Shown piece by piece: positions 1-8,616 of a DNA stretch of 64,000 nucleotides (within the stretch, counting starts at the first letter, position 1; each line of letters opens with the position of its first letter). The stretch lies in the NCBI GenBank assembly GCA_910587015.1, contig CAJUME010000010.1, forward strand, positions 232,608 to 296,607, given 5' to 3'. The notes below the pieces were generated by a model. It saw nothing but the letters and a program-made list of their open reading frames with translations, searched no databases and had not been told where the DNA came from. This DNA comes from an uncultured Christensenella sp. GTDB lineage: Bacteria > Bacillota > Clostridia > Christensenellales > Borkfalkiaceae. Position numbers and translations under genes: made by a program.

Positions 1-501
1 ACAAGCAAGGGTAAAATCGAAAGCTCTAACGACAGTATAGCAGCGGTATTTATTCAAGTGCCCTTCAAAACCGCTTTTTCCGTATCCGCAACGGCAAAGG
101 TCGTTTCCTACGGCGGTAATCAGGCGGGCTTCGGTTTAATGGTGCGTGACGATATTTACATCGATTCTACGGAAGTCGTAAGCAGTAATTATGTTACTGC
201 GGGCTGCTACGGAACGTCGACAAAGGCCGTTATGGGCTATGCAAGAAACGGAGGCTCTCTCGTAGCTTCTTCAAACAAGGTAGATTATCCTGCCGCAAAC
301 AGTGAGTATACGCTTTCGTTAGCAAGGTCAAGCCAATCTATTACTGCCAAAATCGGCAATTATTCCTATTCGGCGGTAAGCGATTTCGACCTCGCCGTAT
401 CCGACAGTGAATACGTATATATTTGCCTTTGGGCGACGCGTGGAACGGAGGTTACGTTCAGTAATATTACCTTTACGTCCAACGAATGGGTAAGCGCTTA
501 A
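1..501 (+). CDS. C-terminal part of a secreted protein (5' end outside window)
   Basis: The frame is open from base 1 to a TAA at 499-501, so only the last 166 residues are present. The GTG at 58 is internal, since the protein reads through it without a break. The visible part is all-beta and rich in Ser, Thr, Tyr and Gly. It contains 'GFGLMVRDDIYIDS' and ends with 'YVYICLWATRGTEVTFSNIT', which resembles concanavalin-like modules at the C-termini of secreted pectin-active and other wall-degrading proteins of Clostridia. That likeness is from memory of such sequences. The pectin genes further on in the window agree with it. The catalytic part and signal peptide, if any, lie upstream. A strong terminator follows directly. 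Confidence 0.6.
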   Translation, partial: TSKGKIESSNDSIAAVFIQVPFKTAFSVSATAKVVSYGGNQAGFGLMVRDDIYIDSTEVVSSNYVTAGCYGTSTKAVMGYARNGGSLVASSNKVDYPAANSEYTLSLARSSQSITAKIGNYSYSAVSDFDLAVSDSEYVYICLWATRGTEVTFSNITFTSNEWVSA

Positions 502-520
502 AGAATTCATAAGCTGCAAA

Positions 521-556
521 ACAGCCTGCGCAGAAAATAATTTCTGCGCAGGCTGT
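521..556 (+). terminator. Intrinsic terminator after the first gene
   Basis: A perfect 16-bp stem (521-536 with 541-556) with an ATAA loop is followed by a T-rich stretch. It lies 20 bases after the stop codon at 501 and isolates the queuosine operon from upstream transcription. Confidence 0.85.
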
Positions 557-611
557 TCATTTATTTTACAGCCCTTTTTAAAATACGCGGCGGGCAAGCA
601 TTTCGGTTGAG

Positions 612-640
612 TTGACATACCCGTTGCGGCGTGGTATTAT
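612..640 (+). promoter_or_regulatory. Promoter of the queuosine-precursor operon
   Basis: A consensus TTGACA (612-617), a 17-base spacer and TATTAT (635-640) give a strong sigma-A-type promoter. Transcription would start near 647, about 125 bases before queD, leaving room for the riboswitch leader. Confidence 0.8.
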
Positions 641-654
641 ATAGCCAATTAAAC

Positions 655-755
655 GGACAGTTCGTTTGCGCCATCCTGTCGATAAACAAAACCAGGGCAT
701 CTGAATGGGAGTAGTCTTTTCGGGTGCAGTCGTTTTGTCGCGGCTGTATTTTTTT
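655..755 (+). promoter_or_regulatory. Candidate preQ1-I riboswitch with terminator
   Basis: The aptamer has stem P1 GACAG (656-660) with CTGTC (676-680) and a loop starting TTCG. The A-rich tail 'GATAAACAAAACCAGGGC' (681-698) closely resembles the preQ1-I tail. The pseudoknot P2 can form between GCC (670-672) and GGC (696-698). Downstream, 697-705 can pair with 719-727 over 9 bp as an antiterminator. That excludes P2 and partly overlaps the terminator stem (727-732 with 741-746, then seven T). Ligand-bound P2 would therefore favour termination, as expected for preQ1 shutting off its own synthesis. The loop is a few bases longer than in textbook members. Confidence 0.72.
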
Positions 756-771
756 GCGCAAAGGGAGATAT

Positions 772-1191
772 ATGTATTATTTAAAAACCTCGGCTTGTTT
801 TGACAGCGCGCACTTTCTGCACGGATACAACGGCAAGTGCGCAAACATCCACGGCCACCACTGGGTTGTGGAGGTAACGATATGCAGCGGCAAATTGCAG
901 GGCAGCGGCGAAAAGCGCGGCATGCTTCTTGACTTCGGCGATTTTAAGCAGGCGGTAAAAGAGCTTGCAGAAAGCCTTGACCATACGCTTATTTACGAAA
1001 AAAACACCCTTAAGCCCGCAACCCTCGCCGCACTTAGGGAAGAAGGGTTTTCGCTGGTTGAAACGGATTTCAGACCCACTGCCGAAAACTTTGCGGCGCA
1101 CATATACGCCGACCTTTGCAGCAAGGGCTTGCCCGTTTCCTGCGTGACCGTCTGCGAATCGCCCGAAAACTGCGCGGTGTACGGTGAGTGA
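772..1191 (+). CDS. queD: 6-carboxy-5,6,7,8-tetrahydropterin synthase QueD
   Basis: QueD converts 7,8-dihydroneopterin triphosphate to 6-carboxytetrahydropterin, the second step to preQ1. The 139-residue protein has the family's zinc ligands His14, His27 and His29 ('NIHGHH') and the catalytic Cys23 ('GKCANIHGH'). The ATG at 772 follows AAAGGGAG at a good distance. An in-frame upstream start at 724 would place coding sequence inside the riboswitch terminator and is not used. It is the first gene of a tight operon and ends within 2 bases of the queE start. Confidence 0.93.
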   Translation: MYYLKTSACFDSAHFLHGYNGKCANIHGHHWVVEVTICSGKLQGSGEKRGMLLDFGDFKQAVKELAESLDHTLIYEKNTLKPATLAALREEGFSLVETDFRPTAENFAAHIYADLCSKGLPVSCVTVCESPENCAVYGE

Positions 1192-1192
1192 A

Positions 1193-1858
1193 ATGTCTTG
1201 TTTTAAAGTTGCCGAAAGGTTTGTAAGCATAAACGGCGAAGGCCCTCGCGCGGGCGAGCTTGCCGTGTTTTTACGTTTTTGCGGCTGCAATCTAAATTGC
1301 GGCTACTGCGACACGCGCTGGGCAAATACCGCCGACGTAAAATACGAGCTTGCCTCCGCGGAAGAGCTCGTTGCATACGTAAAATCGACGGGCGTAAAAA
1401 ACGTTACCCTGACGGGCGGCGAGCCGCTTTTGCAGTCGGATATTGCATTTCTTATAGAACTGCTTGGCGCGGCGGGTGCGGAAGTCGAAATAGAAACCAA
1501 CGGAAGCGTGCCGTTGAAAAACTTCGTTTCCCTATCGCCCCGCCCCTCCGTAACCGCCGATTATAAGCTTCCTTCCAGCGGAATGGAAAAATATATGCTG
1601 ACCGAAAGCTTTTCTTACCTTACGATGCAAGACGCAGTCAAATTTGTGGTTGGCGATAAGCGTGATTTGGCGCGTGCGGAAGAAATTATAAACGTGTACG
1701 GACTTACGGACAGGTGCCGCGTCTATTTCAGTCCCGTGTTCGGCAAAATCAAGCCCGAAGAAATTGCGGAGTTTATGAAGGAGCGTAAGCTTAACGGCGT
1801 ACGCCTGCAATTACAGCTGCATAAAATTATCTGGGAGCCCGATAAGCGCGGGGTATAG
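1193..1858 (+). CDS. queE: 7-carboxy-7-deazaguanine synthase QueE (radical SAM)
   Basis: QueE rearranges 6-carboxytetrahydropterin to 7-carboxy-7-deazaguanine. The radical-SAM cluster is C32-x3-C36-x2-C39 ('CNLNCGYCDT'). 'TLTGGEPLLQ' is the SAM-binding GGE motif. The N-terminal 'FVSINGEGPRAG' is typical of QueE. The length of 221 residues fits the short Firmicutes type. An in-frame GTG at 1184 is possible, but the ATG at 1193 has GGTGAG just upstream. It lies between queD and folE in the riboswitch-led operon. Confidence 0.93.
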   Translation: MSCFKVAERFVSINGEGPRAGELAVFLRFCGCNLNCGYCDTRWANTADVKYELASAEELVAYVKSTGVKNVTLTGGEPLLQSDIAFLIELLGAAGAEVEIETNGSVPLKNFVSLSPRPSVTADYKLPSSGMEKYMLTESFSYLTMQDAVKFVVGDKRDLARAEEIINVYGLTDRCRVYFSPVFGKIKPEEIAEFMKERKLNGVRLQLQLHKIIWEPDKRGV

Positions 1859-1866
1859 GAGAAGGT

Positions 1867-2439
1867 ATGGATATTAAAGAAATAGAAAAGCATATCCGCG
1901 GGTTATTGGTCGCCATAGGCGAAGACCCCGACAGGGAGGGTCTGCGTGAAACGCCCGCCCGCGTTGCGCGAATGTACGAGGAAGCGTTTGAAGGTATAAA
2001 ATACACCAACCGCGAAATTGCGGAAATGTTCGGAAAAACCTTCGAGGTTCCGTCCGACCCGAATTCCGGCGGCGCGGTAGTCATAAAGGACATAAGCGTG
2101 TTCAGCTATTGCGAGCATCATTTGGCGCTTATGTACGATATGAAGGTCGATGTGGCGTACGTTCCGCGCGGAAGAGTTCTGGGACTGAGCAAAATCGCAC
2201 GCATCTGCGATATGGCGGCAAAACGGCTGCAATTGCAGGAACGTCTCGGGCGGGACATTGCCGAGATAATTTCACTTGCGGCTTTATCGCCCGACGTCGG
2301 AGTAAGGATAGAAGGCTGTCACAGCTGTATGACTTCGCGCGGGATAAAAAACGTATCGTCGAAAACGGTTACAAAAACTTACTTCGGCGCGTTTAAGGAC
2401 GACATTTCTCTGCAAAAGCTTTTGGGGGACAGGGTATGA
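1867..2439 (+). CDS. folE: GTP cyclohydrolase I FolE
   Basis: FolE opens and rearranges GTP to 7,8-dihydroneopterin triphosphate, the entry point for folate and queuosine. The 190-residue protein has the zinc ligands Cys82 and His85 ('YCEHHLALMY') and Cys154 ('CHSCMTSRG'). 'DREGLRETPARVARMYEE' is the usual N-terminal signature. The ATG follows GGAGAAGGT. Its last 4 bases overlap the queC start, so translation of the two is probably coupled. Its place inside the queuosine operon suggests it mainly supplies QueD. Confidence 0.95.
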   Translation: MDIKEIEKHIRGLLVAIGEDPDREGLRETPARVARMYEEAFEGIKYTNREIAEMFGKTFEVPSDPNSGGAVVIKDISVFSYCEHHLALMYDMKVDVAYVPRGRVLGLSKIARICDMAAKRLQLQERLGRDIAEIISLAALSPDVGVRIEGCHSCMTSRGIKNVSSKTVTKTYFGAFKDDISLQKLLGDRV

Positions 2440-3122
2440 AAGCGCTTGTTTTATTAAGCGGCGGCGTGGACAGCGCAACCTGCCTCGGGCTGGCGGTTCA
2501 AAAATACGGCGCGGCAGAAGTTTTCGCCCTTTCCGTTTACTACGGACAGACACACAGCAAAGAGCTTGCCGCGGCGCAAAAGGTTGCCGGCTTTTACGGC
2601 GTTGCTTTAAAGCGGCTTGACCTTTCGGTCATATTCGAAGGCTCGGACTGTTCGCTTCTGGCGGATTCGCCCAATGATATACCCCTGCAAAGCTATGCCG
2701 AACAGCTTTCGGTAACGGGCGGCAAGCCCGTTTCAACGTACGTCCCGTTCAGAAACGGACTTTTTCTTTCGGCGGCGGCAAGCGTGGCTCTTTCTCACGG
2801 GTGCGAGGTGATATATTACGGCGCGCACAGCGACGATGCGGCGGGCAACGCCTATCCGGATTGCAGCGAAAGGTTCAATTCCGCTATGGGCGAAGCTATC
2901 TATACGGGCAGCGGCGGACAGCTTAAAATTCTTGCGCCGTTTGTAAGCTTAAACAAAGCTCAGGTTGTAAAAAAGGGACTTGAGCTCGGCGTTCCCTATA
3001 AATATACCTGGAGCTGTTATTCCGGCGGCGGAAAACCCTGCGGCGTATGCGCCACCTGCCGCGACCGCGCCGCGGCATTCAGGGCCAACGGAATAGACGA
3101 CCCCGCAATAAAAGGAGAATAA
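2436..3122 (+). CDS. queC: 7-cyano-7-deazaguanine (preQ0) synthase QueC
   Basis: QueC is an ATP-dependent enzyme that turns 7-carboxy-7-deazaguanine and ammonia into preQ0. The N-terminal PP-loop '[13 protein letters not shown]' binds ATP. The C-terminal zinc site is four cysteines within '[15 protein letters not shown]'. The 228-residue length is normal. Its start overlaps folE by 4 bases, and queF begins one base after its stop. Confidence 0.96.
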   Translation: MKALVLLSGGVDSATCLGLAVQKYGAAEVFALSVYYGQTHSKELAAAQKVAGFYGVALKRLDLSVIFEGSDCSLLADSPNDIPLQSYAEQLSVTGGKPVSTYVPFRNGLFLSAAASVALSHGCEVIYYGAHSDDAAGNAYPDCSERFNSAMGEAIYTGSGGQLKILAPFVSLNKAQVVKKGLELGVPYKYTWSCYSGGGKPCGVCATCRDRAAAFRANGIDDPAIKGE

Positions 3123-3123
3123 T

Positions 3124-3615
3124 ATGCCAAGAGAAAAACAGAACGAAGGTATAACCCTGCTCGGTAACAACAACACTAAATATCCGCAGACCTACGACCC
3201 GTCCGTTTTGCAAGCGTTTGCAAACAAACACCCCGAAAGGGATTATTTCGTAAAGTTCAACTGTCCCGAATTCACAAGCCTTTGCCCCATTACGGGTCAG
3301 CCCGATTTCGCCACGGTTTACATTTCTTATGTGCCGCGCGATAAGATGGTTGAAAGCAAGTCTTTAAAGCTGTATCTTTTCGGGTTCAGAAACCGCGGCG
3401 ATTTCCACGAGGACTGCGTTAACATAATTATGAACGACCTTATTGATTTGATGGACCCCGCATACATTGAGGTATGGGGCAAGTTTCTGCCCCGCGGCGG
3501 AATTTCCATAGACCCTTACTGCAACTACGGCAAAAAGGGAACCAAATGGGAGCAGGTAGCCTGGGACAGGCTTTCGCACCACGATATGTATCCCGAAAAA
3601 ATCGACAACAGATAA
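3124..3615 (+). CDS. queF: NADPH-dependent preQ0 reductase QueF
   Basis: QueF reduces the nitrile of preQ0 to the aminomethyl group of preQ1, which is then put into tRNA. The 163-residue protein is the short unimodular type. The nucleophile is Cys54 in '[11 protein letters not shown]', with acid-base residue Asp61. '[20 protein letters not shown]' is the conserved substrate and NADPH region. It is the last gene of the operon, with its own AAAGGAGAA site and a strong terminator after it. tgt, queA and queG are not in the window. Confidence 0.96.
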   Translation: MPREKQNEGITLLGNNNTKYPQTYDPSVLQAFANKHPERDYFVKFNCPEFTSLCPITGQPDFATVYISYVPRDKMVESKSLKLYLFGFRNRGDFHEDCVNIIMNDLIDLMDPAYIEVWGKFLPRGGISIDPYCNYGKKGTKWEQVAWDRLSHHDMYPEKIDNR

Positions 3616-3621
3616 TAAAAA

Positions 3622-3653
3622 AGCGGTGAAGGGTGTTAAAACCCTTCACCGCT
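3622..3653. terminator. Bidirectional terminator between queF and transketolase
   Basis: A 12-bp perfect stem (3622-3633 with 3642-3653) has A-runs on the left and T-runs on the right, so it can stop transcription from both converging operons. Confidence 0.9.
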
Positions 3654-3667
3654 TTTTATATAATTTA

Positions 3668-5641
3668 TTACTTTGAATTTAATGAAATTTTTGCGCTTTT
3701 CGCAATGCTTTCGGCGGTAAACCCGAAATGCTTATACAGCGTTTTATAGTCCCCGCTCAGCCCGAAGGTATTCATTGCAATAATCTGTCCGTTGTCGCCC
3801 GCATATTCACGCCAGCCAAGCGGACTTGCCGCCTCCACGCAAACGCGCGCCTTAACCTCCTTCGGAATTACAGACTGCCTGTATTTTTCCGTCTGCTTTT
3901 CAAACAGCTCGAAGCACGGCAAAGAAACAACCCTTGCCTTCACTCCGTCCTTTTCAAGCAACGCCTTCGCCTGTGCGCACAGCTCCACCTCGGAGCCGCT
4001 TGCAATCAAAAGCACGTCGGGCATTCCCTTGCAGTCCGCCGCTATATACCCGCCCTTCAGCGCGTTTTCGCCCTTGTTGAACTGTGTTAAATTCTGCCGT
4101 GAAAGCACTATAGCAGTGGGGCAATCGCCGTTTAAGGCCGAAATATACGCCGCTACCGTCTCGCTGTAATCGCAGGGGCGGAAGACGTTTATATCAGGCA
4201 TTGCGCGAAGCGCGGCAAGCTGTTCAACGGGCTCGTGCGTAGGTCCGTCCTCGCCTACGCCGATGCTGTCGTGTGTCAAAACGTAAATTACGGGCAGCTT
4301 CATAATTGCGCTCATACGCATTGCTCCCTTCATATAGTCGGAGAAGGTGAAGAAGGTAGAGCAAACAACCCTAAGCCCGCCGTGCAGCGCAATACCGTTG
4401 CAAATGGCAGCCATAGCGTGCTCTCTTATGCCGAAATGAATATTTCTTCCCGTTCTGTTTTCGGGTGAAAACCAGTCCCCGCCCTTCAAATCCGTTTTTG
4501 TTGAAGGGGACAGGTCTGCGGAGCCCGAAATCAGGTTAGTAACCGATTTTGCAATTTCGTTCAGAACCTTTCCGCCGGAAATTCTCGTTGCCTCGGGCAT
4601 ATCCGACCCCGCCGTAACGGGCGGCTTAATCCCGCCGTTTTCAAAATATGCCTTATATTCGCGGGCAAGCTCGGGATATGCGGCGGCGTATTTTTCAAAA
4701 ATCACCTTCCAGTCGTCCTCGGCCTTGCATTTCTCCTCGGCTATGCGGCGGCAGTGATAGCGCACCGCCTCGGGCACGTCAAAGGGCTGTTCGTTCCAGT
4801 TATAAAAATCCTTGGTCAGCTTTAACTGTTCTGCCGAGAGGGGAGAGCCGTGTATAGCGGCGCTTCCCGCAAGCGGCGTGCCGTAGCCTATTTGCGATTT
4901 GCATATAATTACGGTGGGCATATTCTCTTCACGCTGAGCGTCTATAATCGCCTTGCGAAGCTTCTGCGTATCGTTTGCGTCGGCAACTTCAAGCACCTGC
5001 CAGCCCAAAGCGGCAAAGCGCATGGCAGTGTTTTCCGAAAACGCGGCCGAGGTATCGCCTTCGATGGAAATATCGTTTTTATCGTAAAACAGAATAAGCT
5101 TGCCCAGCTTTTGCGTCCCCGCAAACGAGCATGCCTCGTAGCTTATGCCCTCTTCCAGACAGCCGTCCCCGCACAGCGCATAGGTATAATGATTTACTAT
5201 TTTATAGCCCGCTCTGTTGAATTTGGCCCCCAGATATGCCTCGGCCAACGCAATTCCCACGGCGTTCGCAATTCCTTGACCGAGCGGGCCTGTGGAGCAG
5301 TCTACGCCGTCCGTCACGCCGTATTCGGGGTGACCGGGGGTCTTGCTGCCAAATTGTCTGAAATTCTTCAAATCCTCTTTGGTCACGTTGAAGCCGAAGA
5401 GGTGTAAAAGCGAGTACAGCAGCATAGAGCCGTGCCCCGCAGACAAAATAAATCTGTCGCGGTTTTCCCACTTGGGATTTTTAATGCTGAATTTCAAAAA
5501 ATCGGAAAACAGCGTAAAGGCGGCGGGCGCCGCGCCGAAGCATATTCCGGGGTGACCCGAATTTGCCTTTGTAATCGCCTCGGCGGAAAGTATCCTTACC
5601 GCGTCTATACATTTTTGATTGATATTTGTTTCCTGTGCCAT
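3668..5641 (-). CDS. tkt: Transketolase
   Basis: Transketolase moves two-carbon units between sugar phosphates with thiamine diphosphate. It feeds xylulose 5-phosphate from the neighbouring xylose genes into central metabolism. The 657-residue length is full-size. Visible motifs are 'NSGHPGICFGAAP' at the N-terminus, the thiamine-diphosphate motif from 'GDGCLEEG' to 'KNDISIEGD', and 'GVGEDGPTHEPVEQL' in the pyrimidine-binding domain. The start codon directly follows the xylB stop (TAAATG) with CAGGAGC upstream. It is the third gene of a xylA-xylB-tkt operon. Confidence 0.95.
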   Translation of the reverse strand: MAQETNINQKCIDAVRILSAEAITKANSGHPGICFGAAPAAFTLFSDFLKFSIKNPKWENRDRFILSAGHGSMLLYSLLHLFGFNVTKEDLKNFRQFGSKTPGHPEYGVTDGVDCSTGPLGQGIANAVGIALAEAYLGAKFNRAGYKIVNHYTYALCGDGCLEEGISYEACSFAGTQKLGKLILFYDKNDISIEGDTSAAFSENTAMRFAALGWQVLEVADANDTQKLRKAIIDAQREENMPTVIICKSQIGYGTPLAGSAAIHGSPLSAEQLKLTKDFYNWNEQPFDVPEAVRYHCRRIAEEKCKAEDDWKVIFEKYAAAYPELAREYKAYFENGGIKPPVTAGSDMPEATRISGGKVLNEIAKSVTNLISGSADLSPSTKTDLKGGDWFSPENRTGRNIHFGIREHAMAAICNGIALHGGLRVVCSTFFTFSDYMKGAMRMSAIMKLPVIYVLTHDSIGVGEDGPTHEPVEQLAALRAMPDINVFRPCDYSETVAAYISALNGDCPTAIVLSRQNLTQFNKGENALKGGYIAADCKGMPDVLLIASGSEVELCAQAKALLEKDGVKARVVSLPCFELFEKQTEKYRQSVIPKEVKARVCVEAASPLGWREYAGDNGQIIAMNTFGLSGDYKTLYKHFGFTAESIAKSAKISLNSK

Positions 5642-7123
5642 TTAAAGCTCCTGAAAGTTTTTATAAACGTTTTTAAGCGCGGGATATAGGGCGATGAATA
5701 TCCTATACCGCTTATCATAGCCCGCCGCCGCATCGCAATCGGGCTCAACGGTCTGAGTGACTGTAATAAGCTTGTTTACCGCCGCTTGCGTATCCTCGTA
5801 TTCGCCGCAGGCAACCATTGCAAGCATTGCTCCGCCGTACGCGGGGCCTTCCTGCGTTTTGGGCGTCTGAACGGGCACGTTCAAAACGTCGGCAATAATC
5901 TGCCGCCATAACGGGCTTTTTGCGCCGCCGCCGCATATGCGGGTGCTGTTTACGGGTATACCGCTCAGTCTTGCAACCTCTACGCAGTCGCGCAGTGCAA
6001 ACGCAACGCCCTCCATAACGGCAAGCGTCATTTGCGCGCGGGTAGTGGTGGGGCGCAGTCCTATAAACGCCCCGCGCGCGTCCGTGTCGTTGTGCGGGCT
6101 TCTTTCACCCATAAGATAGGGCAGAAAAAACAAATCGTTTTTACCGCGCAGCTTATCCGCGCCCCGCTGCTCGGCGGAAAATTCAGCCGTCTTTAAAACG
6201 TTTTCCATCCACCACATATTGCAGCTTGCCGCAGACAATATACAGCCCATAAGGTGATATTTCCCGCTTGCATGCGCAAAGGAGTGAAGGGCGTTGTTTT
6301 TGTCTACGGAAAAATTATCCTGCGCAATAAACACCGTTCCGCTTGTGCCCAGCGAAATATTGCAGTCGCCGTTGCCTACGGTGCCCGTGCCTATCGCCGC
6401 CGCGGCGTTATCTCCCGCGCCCGCGCAAACCACTACGTTTTTAGAAATCTGCAGCTCCTTGCACACGCTGGAAAGTATGTTGCCCACGGGCTGATAGCTT
6501 TCGTACAGCTTCGGCAATTGCCCCTCGGATATGCCGCAAATATCAAGCATTTCCTTTGACCAGCGCTTGTTTTTTACGTCAAGCAGAAGGGTTCCGCTCG
6601 CGTCCGAGTAATCGGTTGCGTGTACGCCCGTAAGCCTGTAAGCTATGTAATCCTTGGGCAGCATAATTTTTGCAATGCGCTTGAAGCTTTCGGGCTCGTT
6701 TTCCTTTACCCAAAGAATTTTCGGCGCCGTAAAGCCCGCAAACGCAATGTTTGCAGTATGCTCTGAAAGCTTCTGCTTTCCGATAACCCCGTTTAAATAA
6801 TCGGTTTGCTTTTGCGTTCTGCCGTCGTTCCACAAAATGCAGGGGCGGATAACCTTATCGTTCCCGTCAAGGATAACAAGCCCGTGCATCTGCCCGCCTA
6901 AGCCTATGCCCTTTACGGCGGACTTATCCTGTCCCACCAAAAGCCGCATAATGCCGCCTATAACGCCGGAATACCAGTCCTCTGGGTTCTGTTCGCTCCA
7001 ACCGTCCTTGGGGTAATAAACGTTGTATGTCTGCGTTACGGTATTCAAAATCGTTCCGTCCGCGGCAACAAGCAAAAGCTTTACCGAGGACGTGCCCAAA
7101 TCTATTCCTATATAAGTGTTCAT
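5642..7123 (-). CDS. xylB: Xylulokinase XylB
   Basis: XylB phosphorylates D-xylulose to xylulose 5-phosphate. It is a FGGY kinase with 'YIGIDLGTSSVKLLL' (phosphate-binding loop 1), 'GLGGQMHGLV', 'WNDGRTQKQ' and 'GGGAKSPLWRQIIADVLN' near the C-terminus. I place the start at the ATG at 7123, preceded by AAAGGAA. An in-frame ATG 30 bases upstream lacks a ribosome site and adds residues unlike the family. It lies between xylA and tkt. Confidence 0.95.
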   Translation of the reverse strand: MNTYIGIDLGTSSVKLLLVAADGTILNTVTQTYNVYYPKDGWSEQNPEDWYSGVIGGIMRLLVGQDKSAVKGIGLGGQMHGLVILDGNDKVIRPCILWNDGRTQKQTDYLNGVIGKQKLSEHTANIAFAGFTAPKILWVKENEPESFKRIAKIMLPKDYIAYRLTGVHATDYSDASGTLLLDVKNKRWSKEMLDICGISEGQLPKLYESYQPVGNILSSVCKELQISKNVVVCAGAGDNAAAAIGTGTVGNGDCNISLGTSGTVFIAQDNFSVDKNNALHSFAHASGKYHLMGCILSAASCNMWWMENVLKTAEFSAEQRGADKLRGKNDLFFLPYLMGERSPHNDTDARGAFIGLRPTTTRAQMTLAVMEGVAFALRDCVEVARLSGIPVNSTRICGGGAKSPLWRQIIADVLNVPVQTPKTQEGPAYGGAMLAMVACGEYEDTQAAVNKLITVTQTVEPDCDAAAGYDKRYRIFIALYPALKNVYKNFQEL

Positions 7124-7144
7124 AAAATTTCCTTTAATTAAATT

Positions 7145-7171
7145 GCCGTACAAAACACTGTTTTGTACGGC
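7145..7171 (-). other. Intra-operon hairpin between xylA and xylB
   Basis: GCCGTACAAAACA pairs with TGTTTTGTACGGC around a 1-base loop. It lies in the 57-base gap between xylA and xylB and has no clear T-run on the minus strand. It may protect the xylA 3' end or partly lower xylB expression. Confidence 0.6.
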
Positions 7172-7180
7172 AACCGTTTA

Positions 7181-8500
7181 TTATTTAAATAAAATATTAT
7201 TTACAATGTGCTGTAAATATTCCTGATTGCCGCTTGAAGGAAGTTCGGGTGCGCCTAAGCCGTCGGCATAAGCCGCAAGCTCTTCCAAAGACGTTTTGCC
7301 GGAAAGAATTTTTTTGCCGATTTCGGTATTTTTAAAGCTTGAATATTTCTGCTCCTTGAATTTATCAAGCGTGCCGTCCTCAATAAGCTTAGCCGCATTG
7401 ATAAGTCCCAGCGCCCATGTATCCATACCGAGTATAAACGCATGGAACATATCCTCGTAGGTGTAGGAGGGGCGGCGGTTCTTTGCATCGAAGTTAAGTC
7501 CGCCCGTAAGCCCGCCGGCTTTAAGAATTTCAAGCATAGCGTAGGTTGCGGTGTAAACGTCGCAGGGGAATTCGTCCGTATCCCAGCCCAGCAAATAATC
7601 GCCCTGATTTGCGTCTACCGAGCCGAGCATTCCGTTGATTGCGGAAATTCTCAGCTCATGCTCGAAGGTATGCCCCGCAAGCGTTGCATGGTTCGCTTCG
7701 ATATTCATCTTGAAATCTTTTTCAAGCCCGTGCGCCTTCAAAAAGCCTATAGCGGTCGCCGCGTCGAAGTCGTATTGGTGCTTCATCGGCTCCTTCGGCT
7801 TGGGTTCGATATAAAAATCACCCTTAAAGCCTATGCTTCTGCCGTAGTCTACCGCCATTTTCATAAGGCGTGCAATGTTTTCCTGCTCGAATTTAACGTC
7901 GGTGTTCAAAAGCGTTTCATAGCCCTCGCGTCCGCCCCAGAAAACGTAGCCCTTTCCGCCGAGCTTAACGGTTATATCAAGCGCCTTTTTAACCTGCGCC
8001 GCGGCAAACGCAAACACGTCCGCGCTGTTGGTCGAGCCCGCGCCGTTCATATAGCGGGGGTTGCCGAACATATTCGCCGTTCCCCAAAGGCACTTTATGT
8101 CCGTGCCCTTCATTTTTTCAAGTATGTAGTCTGAAATTTCGTCAAGCCTCGCGTTGGTTACCTTAATGTCGTCCGCCTCGGGCACAAGGTCAACGTCATG
8201 CCAGCAGAAGTACTTTATGCCCAGCTTTTTCATAAACTCGAAGCCGGCGTCAACCTTTGCCTTTGCATGCTCCATCGTTCCTACCGTTTTGCCGAATGCT
8301 TTGTCAGCCGTGCCTCTGCCGAACATATCTGCGCCCGTAGCGCAAAGGTTATGCCACCACGCCATAGCAAAGGGCAGCTGTTCGCTCATTTTTTTGCCGA
8401 GGATTACTCTGTCCGCATCGTAAAACTTAAACGCAAATTTGTTTTTGCTTTCCGCACCCTCGTATTTCACCGCGGGGATATTTCCAAAAATTTCTGTCAT
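7181..8500 (-). CDS. xylA: D-xylose isomerase XylA
   Basis: XylA converts D-xylose to D-xylulose using two divalent metals. At 439 residues it is the class II type common in Firmicutes. Motifs include '[11 protein letters not shown]' (catalytic His-Asp pair), '[18 protein letters not shown]', '[18 protein letters not shown]' (metal ligands) and 'GSVDANQGD'. The ATG at 8500 has a weak AGAGGAA site. A TATAAT lies upstream on the minus strand (8525-8530) with no convincing -35. It heads the xylA-xylB-tkt operon. Confidence 0.96.
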   Translation of the reverse strand: MTEIFGNIPAVKYEGAESKNKFAFKFYDADRVILGKKMSEQLPFAMAWWHNLCATGADMFGRGTADKAFGKTVGTMEHAKAKVDAGFEFMKKLGIKYFCWHDVDLVPEADDIKVTNARLDEISDYILEKMKGTDIKCLWGTANMFGNPRYMNGAGSTNSADVFAFAAAQVKKALDITVKLGGKGYVFWGGREGYETLLNTDVKFEQENIARLMKMAVDYGRSIGFKGDFYIEPKPKEPMKHQYDFDAATAIGFLKAHGLEKDFKMNIEANHATLAGHTFEHELRISAINGMLGSVDANQGDYLLGWDTDEFPCDVYTATYAMLEILKAGGLTGGLNFDAKNRRPSYTYEDMFHAFILGMDTWALGLINAAKLIEDGTLDKFKEQKYSSFKNTEIGKKILSGKTSLEELAAYADGLGAPELPSSGNQEYLQHIVNNILFK

Positions 8501-8548
8501 AAAAATGTTCCTCTTTATATAATCATTATAATATGCTGTAAATTAAAA

Positions 8549-8579
8549 GCGTCGGTTCGGCACGCTACCGAACCGACGC
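8549..8579 (-). terminator. Terminator after the CBM-like lipoprotein gene
   Basis: A perfect 12-bp stem (8549-8560 with 8568-8579) is followed, in the minus direction, by TTTTAATTT. It separates the lipoprotein gene from the xylA promoter region. Confidence 0.8.
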
Positions 8580-8616
8580 CACAGTCCCGAATTTTATTTA
8601 TTACGGATTTATTTAA

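Noticed and set aside
724..771. Upstream in-frame start for queD
   Set aside because: It lies within the riboswitch terminator stem and T-run; the ATG at 772 has a good ribosome site and fits the family.
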